The position numbers and the translations under genes were made by a program. 64,000 nucleotides of DNA from NCBI GenBank assembly GCA_963823495.1, contig CAWGLV010000001.1, positions 806,001-870,000 on the forward strand, in the 5' to 3' direction. This DNA is from DATDAH01 sp963823495. GTDB lineage: Bacteria > Actinomycetota > Acidimicrobiia > Acidimicrobiales > DATDAH01. Positions 16,935 through 25,228 of this stretch are shown here, in pieces. The notes under the pieces were generated by a model. It was not told the DNA's origin and searched no databases. It saw only the letters and a list, made by a program, of their open reading frames with translations. Position 1 is the first letter of the stretch. Every line of letters starts with the position of its first letter.

Positions 16935-17969
16935 ATGACCGAGAAGCCCGAAGCTCCGGACCGACCCGCGGCGATGACACGGCCCCACCGTTCCGAGCAG
17001 GTCGAGCCGTTCCTGCGGGGCTGTGTCTGGCCCGAGGCGCCCGGTGTCCCGTACCCGCGGGCCAAACCCGAGGGGGCCATGGGCCGCCTGCCGATGGACA
17101 CGTGGGGCATGGCGTCCATCCCTGCCGGGGTCCGTCTCGAGGTCGACGGGCCGGCTCCCGAGATCGACGTCCGGTACGTCTGCGCCCACGCCAGCTTCGG
17201 CTACCTGGGCGGTGGTGAGGTCCATCAGTTCGTGGTCTGGCGGGACGGTGCCCGGGTGGCCGCCCTCGACGCCGAGGCGGGCGAGCACACGGTGCGCCTC
17301 TCTCTCGGGTCCGGTGGCGGGCCGGCGATCGTCTACCTGCCCGAGCGCATGGGGCCGACGATCCTCGAGATCACCGGCGTGGGCGGCACGATCGCCCCCG
17401 CTCCCGTCCAGCCCCGCTGGCTCTGCTACGGCGACTCCATCGCCGAGGGCTGGACGGTGACCGGCGCCGACCTGTCGTGGCCGGCGGTCGCGGCCCGCGA
17501 GCACGGGTTGGACCTGGTCAACCTGGGCTATGCCGGATCGGCCCGGGGCGAGATCGCCTCGGCCGAGGAGTTGGCCGAGCTCGATGCCGACGTGGTCTCC
17601 ATCGCCCACGGCACCAACTGCTGGACCCGGACCCCCCACAGTGTCGACCTCTTCGCGGCCGGTCTGCGGGCGTTCCTGGACATCGTGCGTCAGGGACACC
17701 CCGACACGCCGGTCGTGGCCGTCAGCCCGATCACCCGACCCGACGCCGAGGCCCAGCCGAACCGGTTGGGCGCGACCCTCACCGACCTGCGCGGCGCCTT
17801 CGAGACCGTGGTGACCGAGCGCCTCGGTCGGGACCCGAACCTGAGCCTCGTCGAGGGCTTCCCACTGGTGACCCTCGATCAGCTGGCCGACGGCATCCAC
17901 CCTGGTGACGAGGGCCACGCGGCCATGGCCGGGGCGATCGGGCCGGTCGTGGCCGCCGCCGGGGGCTGA
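16935..17969 (+). CDS. SGNH/GDSL hydrolase with N-terminal beta-sandwich domain
   Basis: 344 residues in two domains. The first 150 form a jelly-roll-like region (VRLEVDGPAPEIDVRYVC, FGYLGGGEVHQFVVWRDG), as in CE2-type carbohydrate esterases. The SGNH domain then has block I YGDSIAEGW (nucleophile Ser, about residue 163), the block II Gly in NLGYAGSARG, block III HGTN, and block V DGIHPGDEGH with the catalytic Asp and His. No signal peptide is visible, so a cytoplasmic esterase is likely. The IclR gene begins one base after its stop, suggesting co-transcription. It may deacylate a sugar or other ester (inference). Confidence 0.88.
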   Translation: MTEKPEAPDRPAAMTRPHRSEQVEPFLRGCVWPEAPGVPYPRAKPEGAMGRLPMDTWGMASIPAGVRLEVDGPAPEIDVRYVCAHASFGYLGGGEVHQFVVWRDGARVAALDAEAGEHTVRLSLGSGGGPAIVYLPERMGPTILEITGVGGTIAPAPVQPRWLCYGDSIAEGWTVTGADLSWPAVAAREHGLDLVNLGYAGSARGEIASAEELAELDADVVSIAHGTNCWTRTPHSVDLFAAGLRAFLDIVRQGHPDTPVVAVSPITRPDAEAQPNRLGATLTDLRGAFETVVTERLGRDPNLSLVEGFPLVTLDQLADGIHPGDEGHAAMAGAIGPVVAAAGG

Positions 17970-17970
17970 G

Positions 17971-18807
17971 GTGGCCCGGCCCGCACCGGCGGCCGACCGG
18001 GCGGTGGAGATCCTCGACTTCCTGGCCGACAACCCCCGGGACCCCTTCTCCCTCTCGGAGTTGGCCCGCCGCGTCGGCATGAACAAGGCCACGGCCCACG
18101 CCGTCCTCAACGCCCTCACCGACAAGGGCTACCTGCTGCGCCATCCCGTGCGGAAGGACTACCGACTCGGGCCCCGGCTCATCTCGGTCGGGGAGGCGGC
18201 CCGGTCCCAGTACCCGGTCGTGGAGTTCGCCCGGGACGAACTGCGCCGCCTCAGCGAGGATCTCGGCACCGAATGCGTCGCCAGCGCCCCGGTCGGTGAC
18301 GAGATGGTCATCGTCGACCGGGCGGGACCCATCCGTCCCATCGGGATCACCGTGGCCGTCGGCCACCGCTTCCCCCTCGTGCCGCCGATGGGCACGGTGT
18401 TCATGGCCTGGTCCGCCCCCGAGGAGATCGACGAGTGGCTGCGGCGGGTCGGCCCTGAGGTCACCGAGGCCGAGCGGGACCGCTACCGCTCGGCCCTGGC
18501 CGCGGTGCGAGAGCGCGGGTACTCCGCCGGGCTCGATGCCGACGGCAGCCGGTCCTTGGCCGAGGCCCAGGCCGGCCACCTCGACGGCGACGAGTACCAG
18601 CTCATCGAGATGCGCGGCGCCGAGGAGTACCGCCTCACCACGATCGGCGCCCCGGTGTTCGACAGCGACGGAGCGGTGGCGCTCGGGGTCTTCATCCTGG
18701 GCTTCCGCGACGCCCTCACCGCCGAGGAGGTCCCCGATGTCGCCGAACGCCTGATGAAGGCGACCGGGGCCGTCACCGAGTCGGTCCATGGCCGAGCACC
18801 CCGCTGA
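17971..18807 (+). CDS. IclR family transcriptional regulator
   Basis: 278 residues from GTG 17971, which directly follows the SGNH stop. The N-terminal winged HTH runs from about residue 8 to 70: RAVEILDFLADNP, LSELARRVGMNKATAHAVLN, LTDKGYLLRHP. The C-terminal effector domain has the IclR pattern of VASAPVGDEMVIVDRAG, FPLVPPMGTVFMAW and RERGYSAGLDADG. It probably responds to a small carboxylate or aromatic metabolite and may control the SGNH or neighbouring LLM genes. The longer open frame starting at 17905 overlaps the esterase and is rejected. Its end overlaps the next gene by 20 bases. Confidence 0.92.
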   Translation: MARPAPAADRAVEILDFLADNPRDPFSLSELARRVGMNKATAHAVLNALTDKGYLLRHPVRKDYRLGPRLISVGEAARSQYPVVEFARDELRRLSEDLGTECVASAPVGDEMVIVDRAGPIRPIGITVAVGHRFPLVPPMGTVFMAWSAPEEIDEWLRRVGPEVTEAERDRYRSALAAVRERGYSAGLDADGSRSLAEAQAGHLDGDEYQLIEMRGAEEYRLTTIGAPVFDSDGAVALGVFILGFRDALTAEEVPDVAERLMKATGAVTESVHGRAPR

Positions 18808-19216
18808 ACTGGCCCACCGCTACGCGGTGGCCCTCGACCGCAAGGACATCGACGCCCTGGTCGGGTTGTTCCTCCCGGCCATCCGTGAGGAGGTCGGTGC
18901 GCAGTTGGCCCCGGCCATCGGCCGCCTCGGGGTGACCGTGCTGTCGGTGACCACCCAGACCGTCGACATCGTGGACGACGACCACGCCACCGGCGTCGTC
19001 TACTGCACCGCGGAGATCGAGGATCCCGACGAGGGCTGGATCCGCCAGCAGATCGTCTATCTCGACCGCTACGAGCGCCACGACGGCCACTGGTGGTTCA
19101 AGGCGAGGGACCACCGACTGGTGTACGGCGTCCGCCTGGCGGCGAACCCACTCGCCCAGCGGCCGGCGAACTGGCCCGAGCGTCAGGTCGGTCGCGGCAC
19201 CTACCCTCCGCGCTGA
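18788..19216 (+). CDS. SnoaL/NTF2-like protein
   Basis: This 142-residue NTF2-like protein starts inside the end of the IclR gene. HPAELAHRYAVALDRKDIDALVGLF is the typical N-terminal helix and pocket entrance. The sheet strands are DDDHATGVVYCTAEIE, IRQQIVYLDRYERHDGHWWF and HRLVYGVRLA. These proteins are small isomerases, dehydratases or binding proteins, and the DUF4440/SnoaL_4 type often accompanies LLM and SDR genes in hydrophobic-compound clusters. It is the third gene of a SGNH-IclR-NTF2 unit. Function not further defined. Confidence 0.85.
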   Translation: MAEHPAELAHRYAVALDRKDIDALVGLFLPAIREEVGAQLAPAIGRLGVTVLSVTTQTVDIVDDDHATGVVYCTAEIEDPDEGWIRQQIVYLDRYERHDGHWWFKARDHRLVYGVRLAANPLAQRPANWPERQVGRGTYPPR

Positions 19217-19239
19217 TCGTGGCGAACTGCGTCCCGGCG

Positions 19240-19256
19240 TATACCCTGGGGGGTAT
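19240..19256 (+). promoter_or_regulatory. CsoR/CstR-type palindrome overlapping a start codon
   Basis: ATACCC-TGGG-GGGTAT (19241-19256) is a perfect 6-4-6 palindrome of the TACCC...GGGTA type bound by CsoR-family regulators (CsoR, CstR, RcnR relatives). Its right arm includes the first two bases of ATG 19255. TATACC (19240-19245) could also serve as a -10 element for a leaderless transcript starting at that ATG, so a bound repressor would block initiation directly. Confidence 0.55.
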
Positions 19257-19428
19257 GTGCAGACGAACCACGTGCAAGCAGTGCGGCCTCCCCTCCTTCG
19301 CCGGTTGCGGCAGCCACGTCGAGCAGGTCCTCGGCGACGTGCCCGAGGCTGACCGGTGTCCGGGGCATGCGAAGGCGACGCGCGCCGGCGCCGGCTTCCT
19401 CTCCCGTCTCCGGAGCCCGAACACCTGA
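19255..19428 (+). CDS. Small Cys-rich protein (57 aa)
   Basis: A 57-residue protein starting MCRRTTCKQCGLPSFAGCG, then SHVEQVLGDVPEADRCPGH, with six Cys in the first 36 residues (C2, C7, C10, C18 and a later RC). I recognise this as a widespread small actinobacterial family without known function. The TC-x2-C-G and GCGxH spacing suggests a metal- or sulfide-binding site. A CsoR/CstR-like palindrome overlaps its start, which fits a role in copper or reactive-sulfur handling. ATG is chosen because the family begins here; upstream in-frame sequence belongs to the previous gene's shadow. Confidence 0.75.
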   Translation: MCRRTTCKQCGLPSFAGCGSHVEQVLGDVPEADRCPGHAKATRAGAGFLSRLRSPNT

Positions 19429-19432
19429 GGGC

Positions 19433-19468
19433 TTGACACCTAGCGGAACTTGGTATTTGATACCTAGC
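19433..19468 (+). promoter_or_regulatory. Promoter and PadR-type operator
   Basis: TTGACA (19433-19438) and TTTGAT (19456-19461) are 17 bp apart, with the PadR ATG 8 bases downstream, implying a leaderless mRNA. The same span carries the palindrome GGTAT-TTG-ATACC (19452-19464) and a direct repeat of ACCTAGC (19438-19444 and 19462-19468). This covers the -10 region, as expected for autorepression by PadR. Confidence 0.6.
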
Positions 19469-19469
19469 A

Positions 19470-19808
19470 ATGCGAGGACAAGAGCTGAAGGGCCATCTCG
19501 ACCTGCTGCTCCTCGCCGTCCTCTGCGATGGGGCCAGACACGGCTACGCGGTGATCGACGAGCTCCGGCGACGGAGCGGGGACACCTTCGACCTGCCCGA
19601 GGGCACCGTCTACCCGGCCCTCCACCGACTGGAGCAGTCGGCCTGTCTCGCCTCGGACTGGACCGTGGTGGAGGGCCGCCGCCGACGGACGTACCGCATC
19701 ACCCCCAAGGGCCGACGCGAGCTGGCCCGCCGTCGGCGGCGCTGGGAGGAGTTCGCCGGCGCCGTCACCACCACAGTGGGAGGAACACCATGGCCGATCA
19801 CCCCCTGA
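19470..19808 (+). CDS. PadR family transcriptional regulator
   Basis: 112 residues, a minimal PadR winged helix: LKGHLDLLLLAVLCDGARHGYAVIDEL is helices 1-2, FDLPEGTVYPALHRLEQSACL the recognition helix, and GRRRRTYRITPKGRREL the wing. The C-terminal dimerisation helix is short (subfamily 2). It is followed, with a 19-base overlap, by a HAAS-domain membrane protein, the usual partner of PadR regulators in transporter or stress operons. The promoter in front contains a palindrome and repeats suited to autorepression. The effector is unknown. Confidence 0.92.
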   Translation: MRGQELKGHLDLLLLAVLCDGARHGYAVIDELRRRSGDTFDLPEGTVYPALHRLEQSACLASDWTVVEGRRRRTYRITPKGRRELARRRRRWEEFAGAVTTTVGGTPWPITP

Positions 19809-20623
19809 TCGAGGACTACCTGGCGCGGCTCGCCGGAGAAGTCGCGGCGCGGGCCGACGCCGACGATGTCGTGGCCGAGGCGCGCGACCACCTCTACGCG
19901 GCGGTGGGCGATCGCGTCGCGGCCGGCGACCGCGAGCGGGACGCGACGCGGTTCGCGCTCGACCGCTTCGGTGATCCGGCCCTGGTGGCCCGGTCGTTGC
20001 GCCGGCCCCGCCGTCCCGCGGTGCCCACGACGACCAGCCGCGCCGCGGGGACAGCCGCCCTCCTCGGCGCCGCGGCCTGGATCGCGCTGGCGATGCTGTG
20101 GTGGCTCACCCACCTGCTGGACGAGGGATCCTGGGGCACCGGCGCGCAGGTGACCTTCATGTTCGCCACCACCGTCCTGATGGCCTCGGTCGTCCTCACC
20201 GCGCTCGCCCTCCACGGACTCCAGCAGCGGCACGGCGGCAAGGGGCTGCTCGGTGTGATGACCCTGGTCGCCTGCGGCCTCGCCCTGGTGGCCAGCTTCG
20301 TGTCCTGGTTCCTGCCGGGGTGGGCCTTCCTGGTCGCCCTGGCGGCGGCGATCGGCGCGCTCCCCCTACTCCGCGACCGCCTGGCCCCCCGGGGGGCGCT
20401 GGTGGCTCTCGGCCTCGGCTGGGGCCTGGGCTTGGGGGTGTTCGCCCTCTTCGAGCTCCAGGGGGTGGGATCCGTCGACGAATGGGGGAACCACCCCGTC
20501 GCGTCCATCGTGGGGATCGGTGTCGGTGCGGTGATCACGGCGGCCGGGTTGTTCGGCGTCGGCCGATGGCTCACCGGCGAGGAGCCGGTCATCGGCCCCG
20601 GAGCGGCTCTGCCCGCTCGTTGA
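19790..20623 (+). CDS. HAAS/permease-prefix-domain membrane protein
   Basis: 277 residues. The first 75 (LIEDYLARLAGEVAARADADDVVAEARDHL, quoted in part) match the HAAS/DUF1700-type helical domain found behind PadR regulators. Residues 95-270 hold about six hydrophobic segments, for example LLGAAAWIALAMLWWLTHLL, FMFATTVLMASVVLTALAL and MTLVACGLALVASFVSWFL. ATG 19790 has an excellent GGGAGGAA site and overlaps the end of the PadR gene. Likely an integral membrane sensor or transporter accessory co-regulated with PadR; exact function unknown. Confidence 0.82.
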   Translation: MADHPLIEDYLARLAGEVAARADADDVVAEARDHLYAAVGDRVAAGDRERDATRFALDRFGDPALVARSLRRPRRPAVPTTTSRAAGTAALLGAAAWIALAMLWWLTHLLDEGSWGTGAQVTFMFATTVLMASVVLTALALHGLQQRHGGKGLLGVMTLVACGLALVASFVSWFLPGWAFLVALAAAIGALPLLRDRLAPRGALVALGLGWGLGLGVFALFELQGVGSVDEWGNHPVASIVGIGVGAVITAAGLFGVGRWLTGEEPVIGPGAALPAR

Positions 20624-20632
20624 GGCGAGGCC

Positions 20633-21049
20633 TCAGGCCACCGGGAACGACGCGGCGACGGCCGCCCGGGCGATGTCGAGGTCGTCGGCCTCGGGTAGTC
20701 CACTGACGCCGATCGCACCGAGCACGTGGCCGTCGACGACCACGGGAACGCCGCCTCCCCACGAGACATAGCGCAGGTCGCCGAAGTTGGTCATCGGAAA
20801 CCCCTCGCGCCGTGAAGCCTCGCCCAGCGAGAACGACTCGATCTCCTCGCGAGCGGCGGTGTAGGCCTTGTTCATCGCGATGGTGATGGACGGCAGTCGA
20901 CAACCGTCGGTGCGCAGGAAGGCCAACAACTCGCCGTGGGCGTCCACCACGGCCACCGCGGCGCCCCGGTCGTCGGCCTCGAGGGCCGTCCGGACGTGGT
21001 CGATCAGGCCAAGTGCGTCGGCGTGCTCGAGCACCCTCTGGTCACGCAT
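20633..21049 (-). CDS. GlcG/HbpS family (DUF336) protein
   Basis: 138 residues, full length for the family. AAVAVVDAHGELLAFLRTDGC, SITIAMNKAYTAA, FGDLRYVSWGGGVPVVVDG and VLGAIGVSGLPEADDLDIARAA are the conserved blocks. Related proteins bind haem (HbpS) or accompany glycolate, propanediol and sugar oxidation genes (GlcG). Last gene of the leftward ABC uptake operon, 12 bases after the Gfo/Idh/MocA stop. Here it probably acts with that dehydrogenase; direct function unknown. Confidence 0.88.
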   Translation of the reverse strand: MRDQRVLEHADALGLIDHVRTALEADDRGAAVAVVDAHGELLAFLRTDGCRLPSITIAMNKAYTAAREEIESFSLGEASRREGFPMTNFGDLRYVSWGGGVPVVVDGHVLGAIGVSGLPEADDLDIARAAVAASFPVA

Positions 21050-21061
21050 GGATCGCTCCCC

Positions 21062-22213
21062 TCAACGGATCTGGCTCAGACGGATCGCCGACCGCTCCCG
21101 AGCAGCCACCAGGGCCGCCTCCAACACCCGCTGGGTCTCATAGGCATCGGCGAAGTCGGCCAGGGGCACGACGGGTGAGCCGCCGCTGAGAGCGGCCACC
21201 ATGTCGGCCACCTGGTTGACGAACGTGTGGTCGTAACCGAGGCCGTGGCCGTCCGGCCACCAGGACCCCGTCCAGGGATGCTCCTCGTGGGTGACCTGGA
21301 TGGTGCGCCAACCCTGGAGATGCGGGGGATCGTCGGCCGCGAAGACCTCGAGCTCGTTCATCTGTTCGAAGTCGAACCGGATCGCGCCGCGGTCGCCGTG
21401 GATCTCGATCCGGTTCGAGTTCTTCACGCCGGTGGCGAGACGGGTCGACTCGAAGCTGGCGACCGCCCCCCCGCTCATCCGGCCGAGGAACAGCACGGCG
21501 TCGTCCACCGTGCTGCGGCCGGTGCGGTCCGGATCCTCGGGCAACGGGCGTTGCTTGACGAAGGTCTCCACCACCGCCCCGCTGACCTCGACGATCTCCT
21601 CGCCGGTGATGAAGCGGGCCATGTCCACGATGTGGGCCATGAGGTCGCCCAACGCCCCCGAACCCGCGACCTTCCGCTGGAAGCGCCACGAGAGCGGCGT
21701 GTCCGGGCCACCCCAGCCCTGGAGGTACGCGGCCCGGACGTGGCGGACCGATCCCACCCAGCCTTCCCGGACCAGTCGGTGGGCGAAGGCCACCGCGGGG
21801 ACGCGGCGGTAGCTGTACCAGACGAAGGTCCGGGCGTCGGCCCGCCGGGCGGCATCGCGCATGGCCCGCGCCTGGTCGAGGGTTGCGGCGAGCGGCTTCT
21901 CGCAGGCGACGTGCTTGCCCGCCTCGAGTGCGGCGATGGCCTGCTCGGCATGCAGGTGGTTGGGAGTGGCCAGGTCCACGAGGTCGACATCAGGGTCGGT
22001 GACCGCCGAGCGCCAGCGCGTGGACGCCTGCTCCCAGCCCCAGCGCTCGGCGAACGCGCGGGTCGCCGCCGCATCCCGGCCGGCGACCACCAATCGGCCG
22101 GGCTCGACCGGCAGGTCGAAGAACCGTCCCGCGCTGCTCCAGGCATGAGCATGGGCCCGGCCCATGAACTTGGTGCCCAGCAGGGCCACGTTGAGACGGG
22201 GGAGGGAGGTCAT
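21062..22213 (-). CDS. Gfo/Idh/MocA family oxidoreductase
   Basis: 383 residues. The N-terminal Rossmann fold starts LNVALLGTKFMGRAHAHAW. The catalytic Lys motif CEKPLA is near residue 100, preceded by DLVDLATPNHLHAEQAIAAL. The C-terminal domain carries GGPDTPLSWRFQRKVAG and the active-site GALGDLMAHIVDMARFI (Asp/His). These NAD(P)-dependent enzymes oxidise sugars, inositols or glycosides. It sits in an operon with a sugar-type ABC importer and probably acts on the imported compound. ATG lies one base after the CRTAC1 stop. The glycine motif is slightly atypical (GTKFMG). Confidence 0.92.
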   Translation of the reverse strand: MTSLPRLNVALLGTKFMGRAHAHAWSSAGRFFDLPVEPGRLVVAGRDAAATRAFAERWGWEQASTRWRSAVTDPDVDLVDLATPNHLHAEQAIAALEAGKHVACEKPLAATLDQARAMRDAARRADARTFVWYSYRRVPAVAFAHRLVREGWVGSVRHVRAAYLQGWGGPDTPLSWRFQRKVAGSGALGDLMAHIVDMARFITGEEIVEVSGAVVETFVKQRPLPEDPDRTGRSTVDDAVLFLGRMSGGAVASFESTRLATGVKNSNRIEIHGDRGAIRFDFEQMNELEVFAADDPPHLQGWRTIQVTHEEHPWTGSWWPDGHGLGYDHTFVNQVADMVAALSGGSPVVPLADFADAYETQRVLEAALVAARERSAIRLSQIR

Positions 22214-22214
22214 G

Positions 22215-23928
22215 TCAGTTCTCCTCTTGGCTCACGGTCAGGACCTGGTTGGCCGGGACCGGCCCGAGCGCAGTCGTCCCGCCGTCGGGCCAGGCCACCC
22301 GGACGTCGTCGACCCGGTCCTCGCGCCCGAGCCCGAAGTGCAGCCGCGGGTCCTCGGAGGACTGGAAGCTGCTCCCGGCGTGGGCTTCGCGGCGCAGTTC
22401 TCGGCCGTCGGCCAGGCGCACGGTCACCACGGCCCCGGGTGAGAAGCGTTCGAAGGCGACCACCAGCCAGTTGCCCGCCGCGCCTCGGTTCTCCAGCAGC
22501 ACGAGCGGGGCGCCGACCGGGTTGACCGCCACGTCGATGTCCCCGTCGTCGTCGAAGTCCGCCGCCGCCAGGCCGCGGGCGTTCAGTGGTCCGACCTCGT
22601 TCAGGCCGATGATGGCACCGAGGTCCTCGAAACGGCCGACCCGACCCTCCGAGGCGAGGCCGCCGTAGGCGTCGAGGACCTGGGCATCAGCCTCGAGGTC
22701 GGTGATCGGCACCACCCCGTTGGCGATCAGCAGATCCAGATCGGTGTCGAGGTCGAGGTCGAAGAAGCTGGCCCCCCAACCGGTGACCCCCACGCCGAGG
22801 TCGCCGACCCCCGACCCGGAGAGCCCGTCGGCGAACAGCGGTCGGGCCACCGTGGACTGGTTGCGCAGCAGGGCATGGGTCTGCGCACCGAGGTTCGTCA
22901 CCAGCAGGTCTTCGCGTCCGTCGCCGTCGTAGTCGCCGACGGCGACACCCATGCCGCTGTTGTCGTCATCGGCGCCGGCCCGCCGGCCCCGTTCCCGGAG
23001 GGTGAAGCCCAGCGGCCCCTCGCCCGGTTCGTTCAGGTAGAGCTGGTTCGGCTCTGTGTCGTTGGCGACGTAGAGGTCGAGGTCACCGTCGTCGTCCACG
23101 TCGGTGAAGACCGCGCCGAGCCCGTAGGAGTGCCCGACGTCCACGCCGAGCCCTTCGCCGACCTCGGTGAAGGTGACCCGGCCGTCGGGGCCCGGGCCGT
23201 CGCTGAGGTACAGGAGGTCACGGACGCCCTCGTAGGTGTTGGGGAACCCCTGGTCCGCAGTGGGGTCGGGCCGGTTCAGGTCCGTGTACCCGGCGACGAA
23301 CAGGTCGGGCCAGCCGTCCTCGTTGACGTCGGCAACGGCCCCTCCGCTGTGCCAGCCGTACGCGTCGACGCCGGCGGCCTCGGCCCCCTCGACGAAGGTC
23401 CCGTCGCCTCGACCCCACAACAGGGCGTTCTGGCGACCGGTGGTGACATAGAGGTCGGTGGCGCCGTCGAGGTCGAGGTCCGCGGCAACGCAGCCGTTGC
23501 CGCGGACGGCGAGGTCTGCGCCGGAACCCTGGCTGATGTCGGTGAAGCCGTCACCGTCGTTGTGGAACAGCCGGTTGACGGGTCGCCCATCCTCGGCATC
23601 CCATCGGCGTGCCTCCAACTCGGCGTAGGAGTTGACGGCGTAGAGGTCGAGGCGATCGTCTCCGTCGGCGTCCAACCAGCACAGGCCGCTACCCGTCATG
23701 GCCTCGGCGTCCCCGCTGGTCTCCCAACGGAAGGCCCCGTGGGTGAAGGCCAACCCCTGCTCGGCCGCGACATCGACCAGCATCGGCTGTGACGGGGCGG
23801 ACTGCCCCGCGAGCGCCGCCGGTGCGGGATCCCCGGCCTCGGGGCCAGAGCACGCGGCGGCCAGCAGACGCCCCGAGCGTGAGCACGGTGAGGGCCGCCT
23901 GTGCCCGCGGTCGCGTCCGGCTCTCCAA
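22215..23928 (-). CDS. CRTAC1-like FG-GAP/ASPIC-UnbV lipoprotein, frameshifted in the signal peptide
   Basis: From ATG 23783 the open frame gives 522 residues. It has at least seven FG-GAP/VCBS calcium-loop repeats (WLDADGDDRLDLYAVN, ADVNEDGWPDLFVAGY, FTDVDDDGDLDLYVAND, VGDYDGDGREDLLVTN and others). A C-terminal ASPIC/UnbV domain ends HFGLGREDRVDDVRVAWPDG. Upstream in the same frame is LLAAACSGPEAGD, a lipobox. The charged start and hydrophobic core (RTRPRAQAALTVLTLG from TTG 23928, one base after the permease stop) are in another frame. Removing one base of the four-C run at 23871-23874 joins them. The protein is predicted extracellular and lipid-anchored, perhaps capturing substrate for the ABC importer. 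Confidence 0.82.
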
Positions 23929-23929
23929 C

Positions 23930-25228
23930 TCAGACGATCCCGGAGGCGGCCCGCCCCTTTCTGGACAGCGAGTCGACCATGACGGCGGCGAGCAGCACGA
24001 GTCCGGTGACGATGAACTTGGTGCCGGCGGCCAGACCCAGGAGGTCCATCCCGTTGGCCACGCTGGCGATGACCAGCGCGCCGAGAAGCGCGTTGACCGG
24101 TCGGCCGCGACCGCCGAACAGGCTGGTACCACCGATGACGGCGGCGGCGATGACGTTGAGCAGCAGGTTGCCACCCCCCGTGCCGGTCGACACCGAGCGG
24201 ATGCGCGAGGCGAAGATGATGCCCCCCACACCGGCCATGAAGCCCATGATCATGAAGACCGCGATGCGGATCCGATCGACGTTGATGCCGGCCCGGCGCG
24301 CCGCTTCGGGGTTTCCGCCGACGGCGTAGATGTGGCGGCCGAACGCCGTTCGGGCGGCGACGAAGGACCAGAAGACGAGCAGGAGCAACACGATGACGAG
24401 GACGGAGGGCACACCCCGGTCGCGGTTGGCGTACCAGACACCCCACGCCACGACGGCGGCCAGGCCGGCGATCTGGAGGACGAGGAGGATCAGGGGCTTG
24501 GATTCCAGGTCCCGCGCCCTGCGGGCGAGCGCGGTCCGAAGCTGAAGGGCGGCGAACAGCGCGACCGAGCCGAGACCGAGGAGCCACCCGAGGCCAGTGC
24601 TCAGGAACGAGCCCGCGATGTCGATCACCGTGTCGTCCTGGATGCGGATGGTGCCCGAGTTGGACGCCTCCGTGGTGAGCGTCAGCACCACGCCGCTGTA
24701 GACGAGGAGCGCCGCGAGGGTGACGACGAAGGACGGGACGCCGGCCTTGGTCACGATCACACCCGTGACGAACCCGATCAGGGTGGTGAGCAACAGGGCG
24801 GCGACGATGGCCCAGAACCAGGGCCAGCCCGGGTCGTCGGGGCGCAGGAGAAGGGTCATGACCACGCCCGCCACGGCGCTGACGTAGGCCACCGACAGGT
24901 CGATCTCGGCGATGAGGAGCACGAAGACCACGCCGATGGCGATGGTGGCGATGCCGGACATCTGCAGGAGCAGGTTGGTGAAGTTCCGGGGGGTGATGAA
25001 CACCTCTTCGGCGATGCCGAACACGATGATGATGAGGGCGAGGCCGATGATCAGCGGCAGCGAACCGAGTTCGCCGGCCTTGACCCGGATCCACCAGGCC
25101 TTCGCGTACGTCAGCAGCGCGGCCAGTGCGGGTTCTTCTTGGGGCGTCTGCGGCTGGGAGGCCTCGTCGCCGACGAGGGGCTCGTCGTCGTCGGGGCTGG
25201 CCTCGGCGGGGGGAGTGGTGTCGCTCAT
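23930..25228 (-). CDS. Sugar ABC transporter permease (XylH/RbsC type)
   Basis: 432 residues. A 55-residue acidic cytoplasmic extension precedes about ten hydrophobic segments, starting LPLIIGLALIIIVFGIAE. Family landmarks are FTNLLLQMSGIATIAIGVVF, LLIAEIDLSVAYVSAVAG, AGVPSFVVTLAALLVYSGVV, the coupling-helix region FGRHIYAVGGNPEAARRAGI and VIGGTSLFGGRGRPVNALLG. The long insertion between segments (residues about 200-270) and the overall length are closer to XylH than to RbsC. Its ATG overlaps the ATPase stop (ATGA). It forms the membrane channel for a monosaccharide or polyol. Confidence 0.93.
   Translation of the reverse strand: MSDTTPPAEASPDDDEPLVGDEASQPQTPQEEPALAALLTYAKAWWIRVKAGELGSLPLIIGLALIIIVFGIAEEVFITPRNFTNLLLQMSGIATIAIGVVFVLLIAEIDLSVAYVSAVAGVVMTLLLRPDDPGWPWFWAIVAALLLTTLIGFVTGVIVTKAGVPSFVVTLAALLVYSGVVLTLTTEASNSGTIRIQDDTVIDIAGSFLSTGLGWLLGLGSVALFAALQLRTALARRARDLESKPLILLVLQIAGLAAVVAWGVWYANRDRGVPSVLVIVLLLLVFWSFVAARTAFGRHIYAVGGNPEAARRAGINVDRIRIAVFMIMGFMAGVGGIIFASRIRSVSTGTGGGNLLLNVIAAAVIGGTSLFGGRGRPVNALLGALVIASVANGMDLLGLAAGTKFIVTGLVLLAAVMVDSLSRKGRAASGIV

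Noticed and set aside
23930..25094. Extension of the CRTAC1 frame to 959 residues
   Set aside because: The added part overlaps the ABC permease in another frame and is Arg/His-rich; only the part after the lipobox is protein-like.
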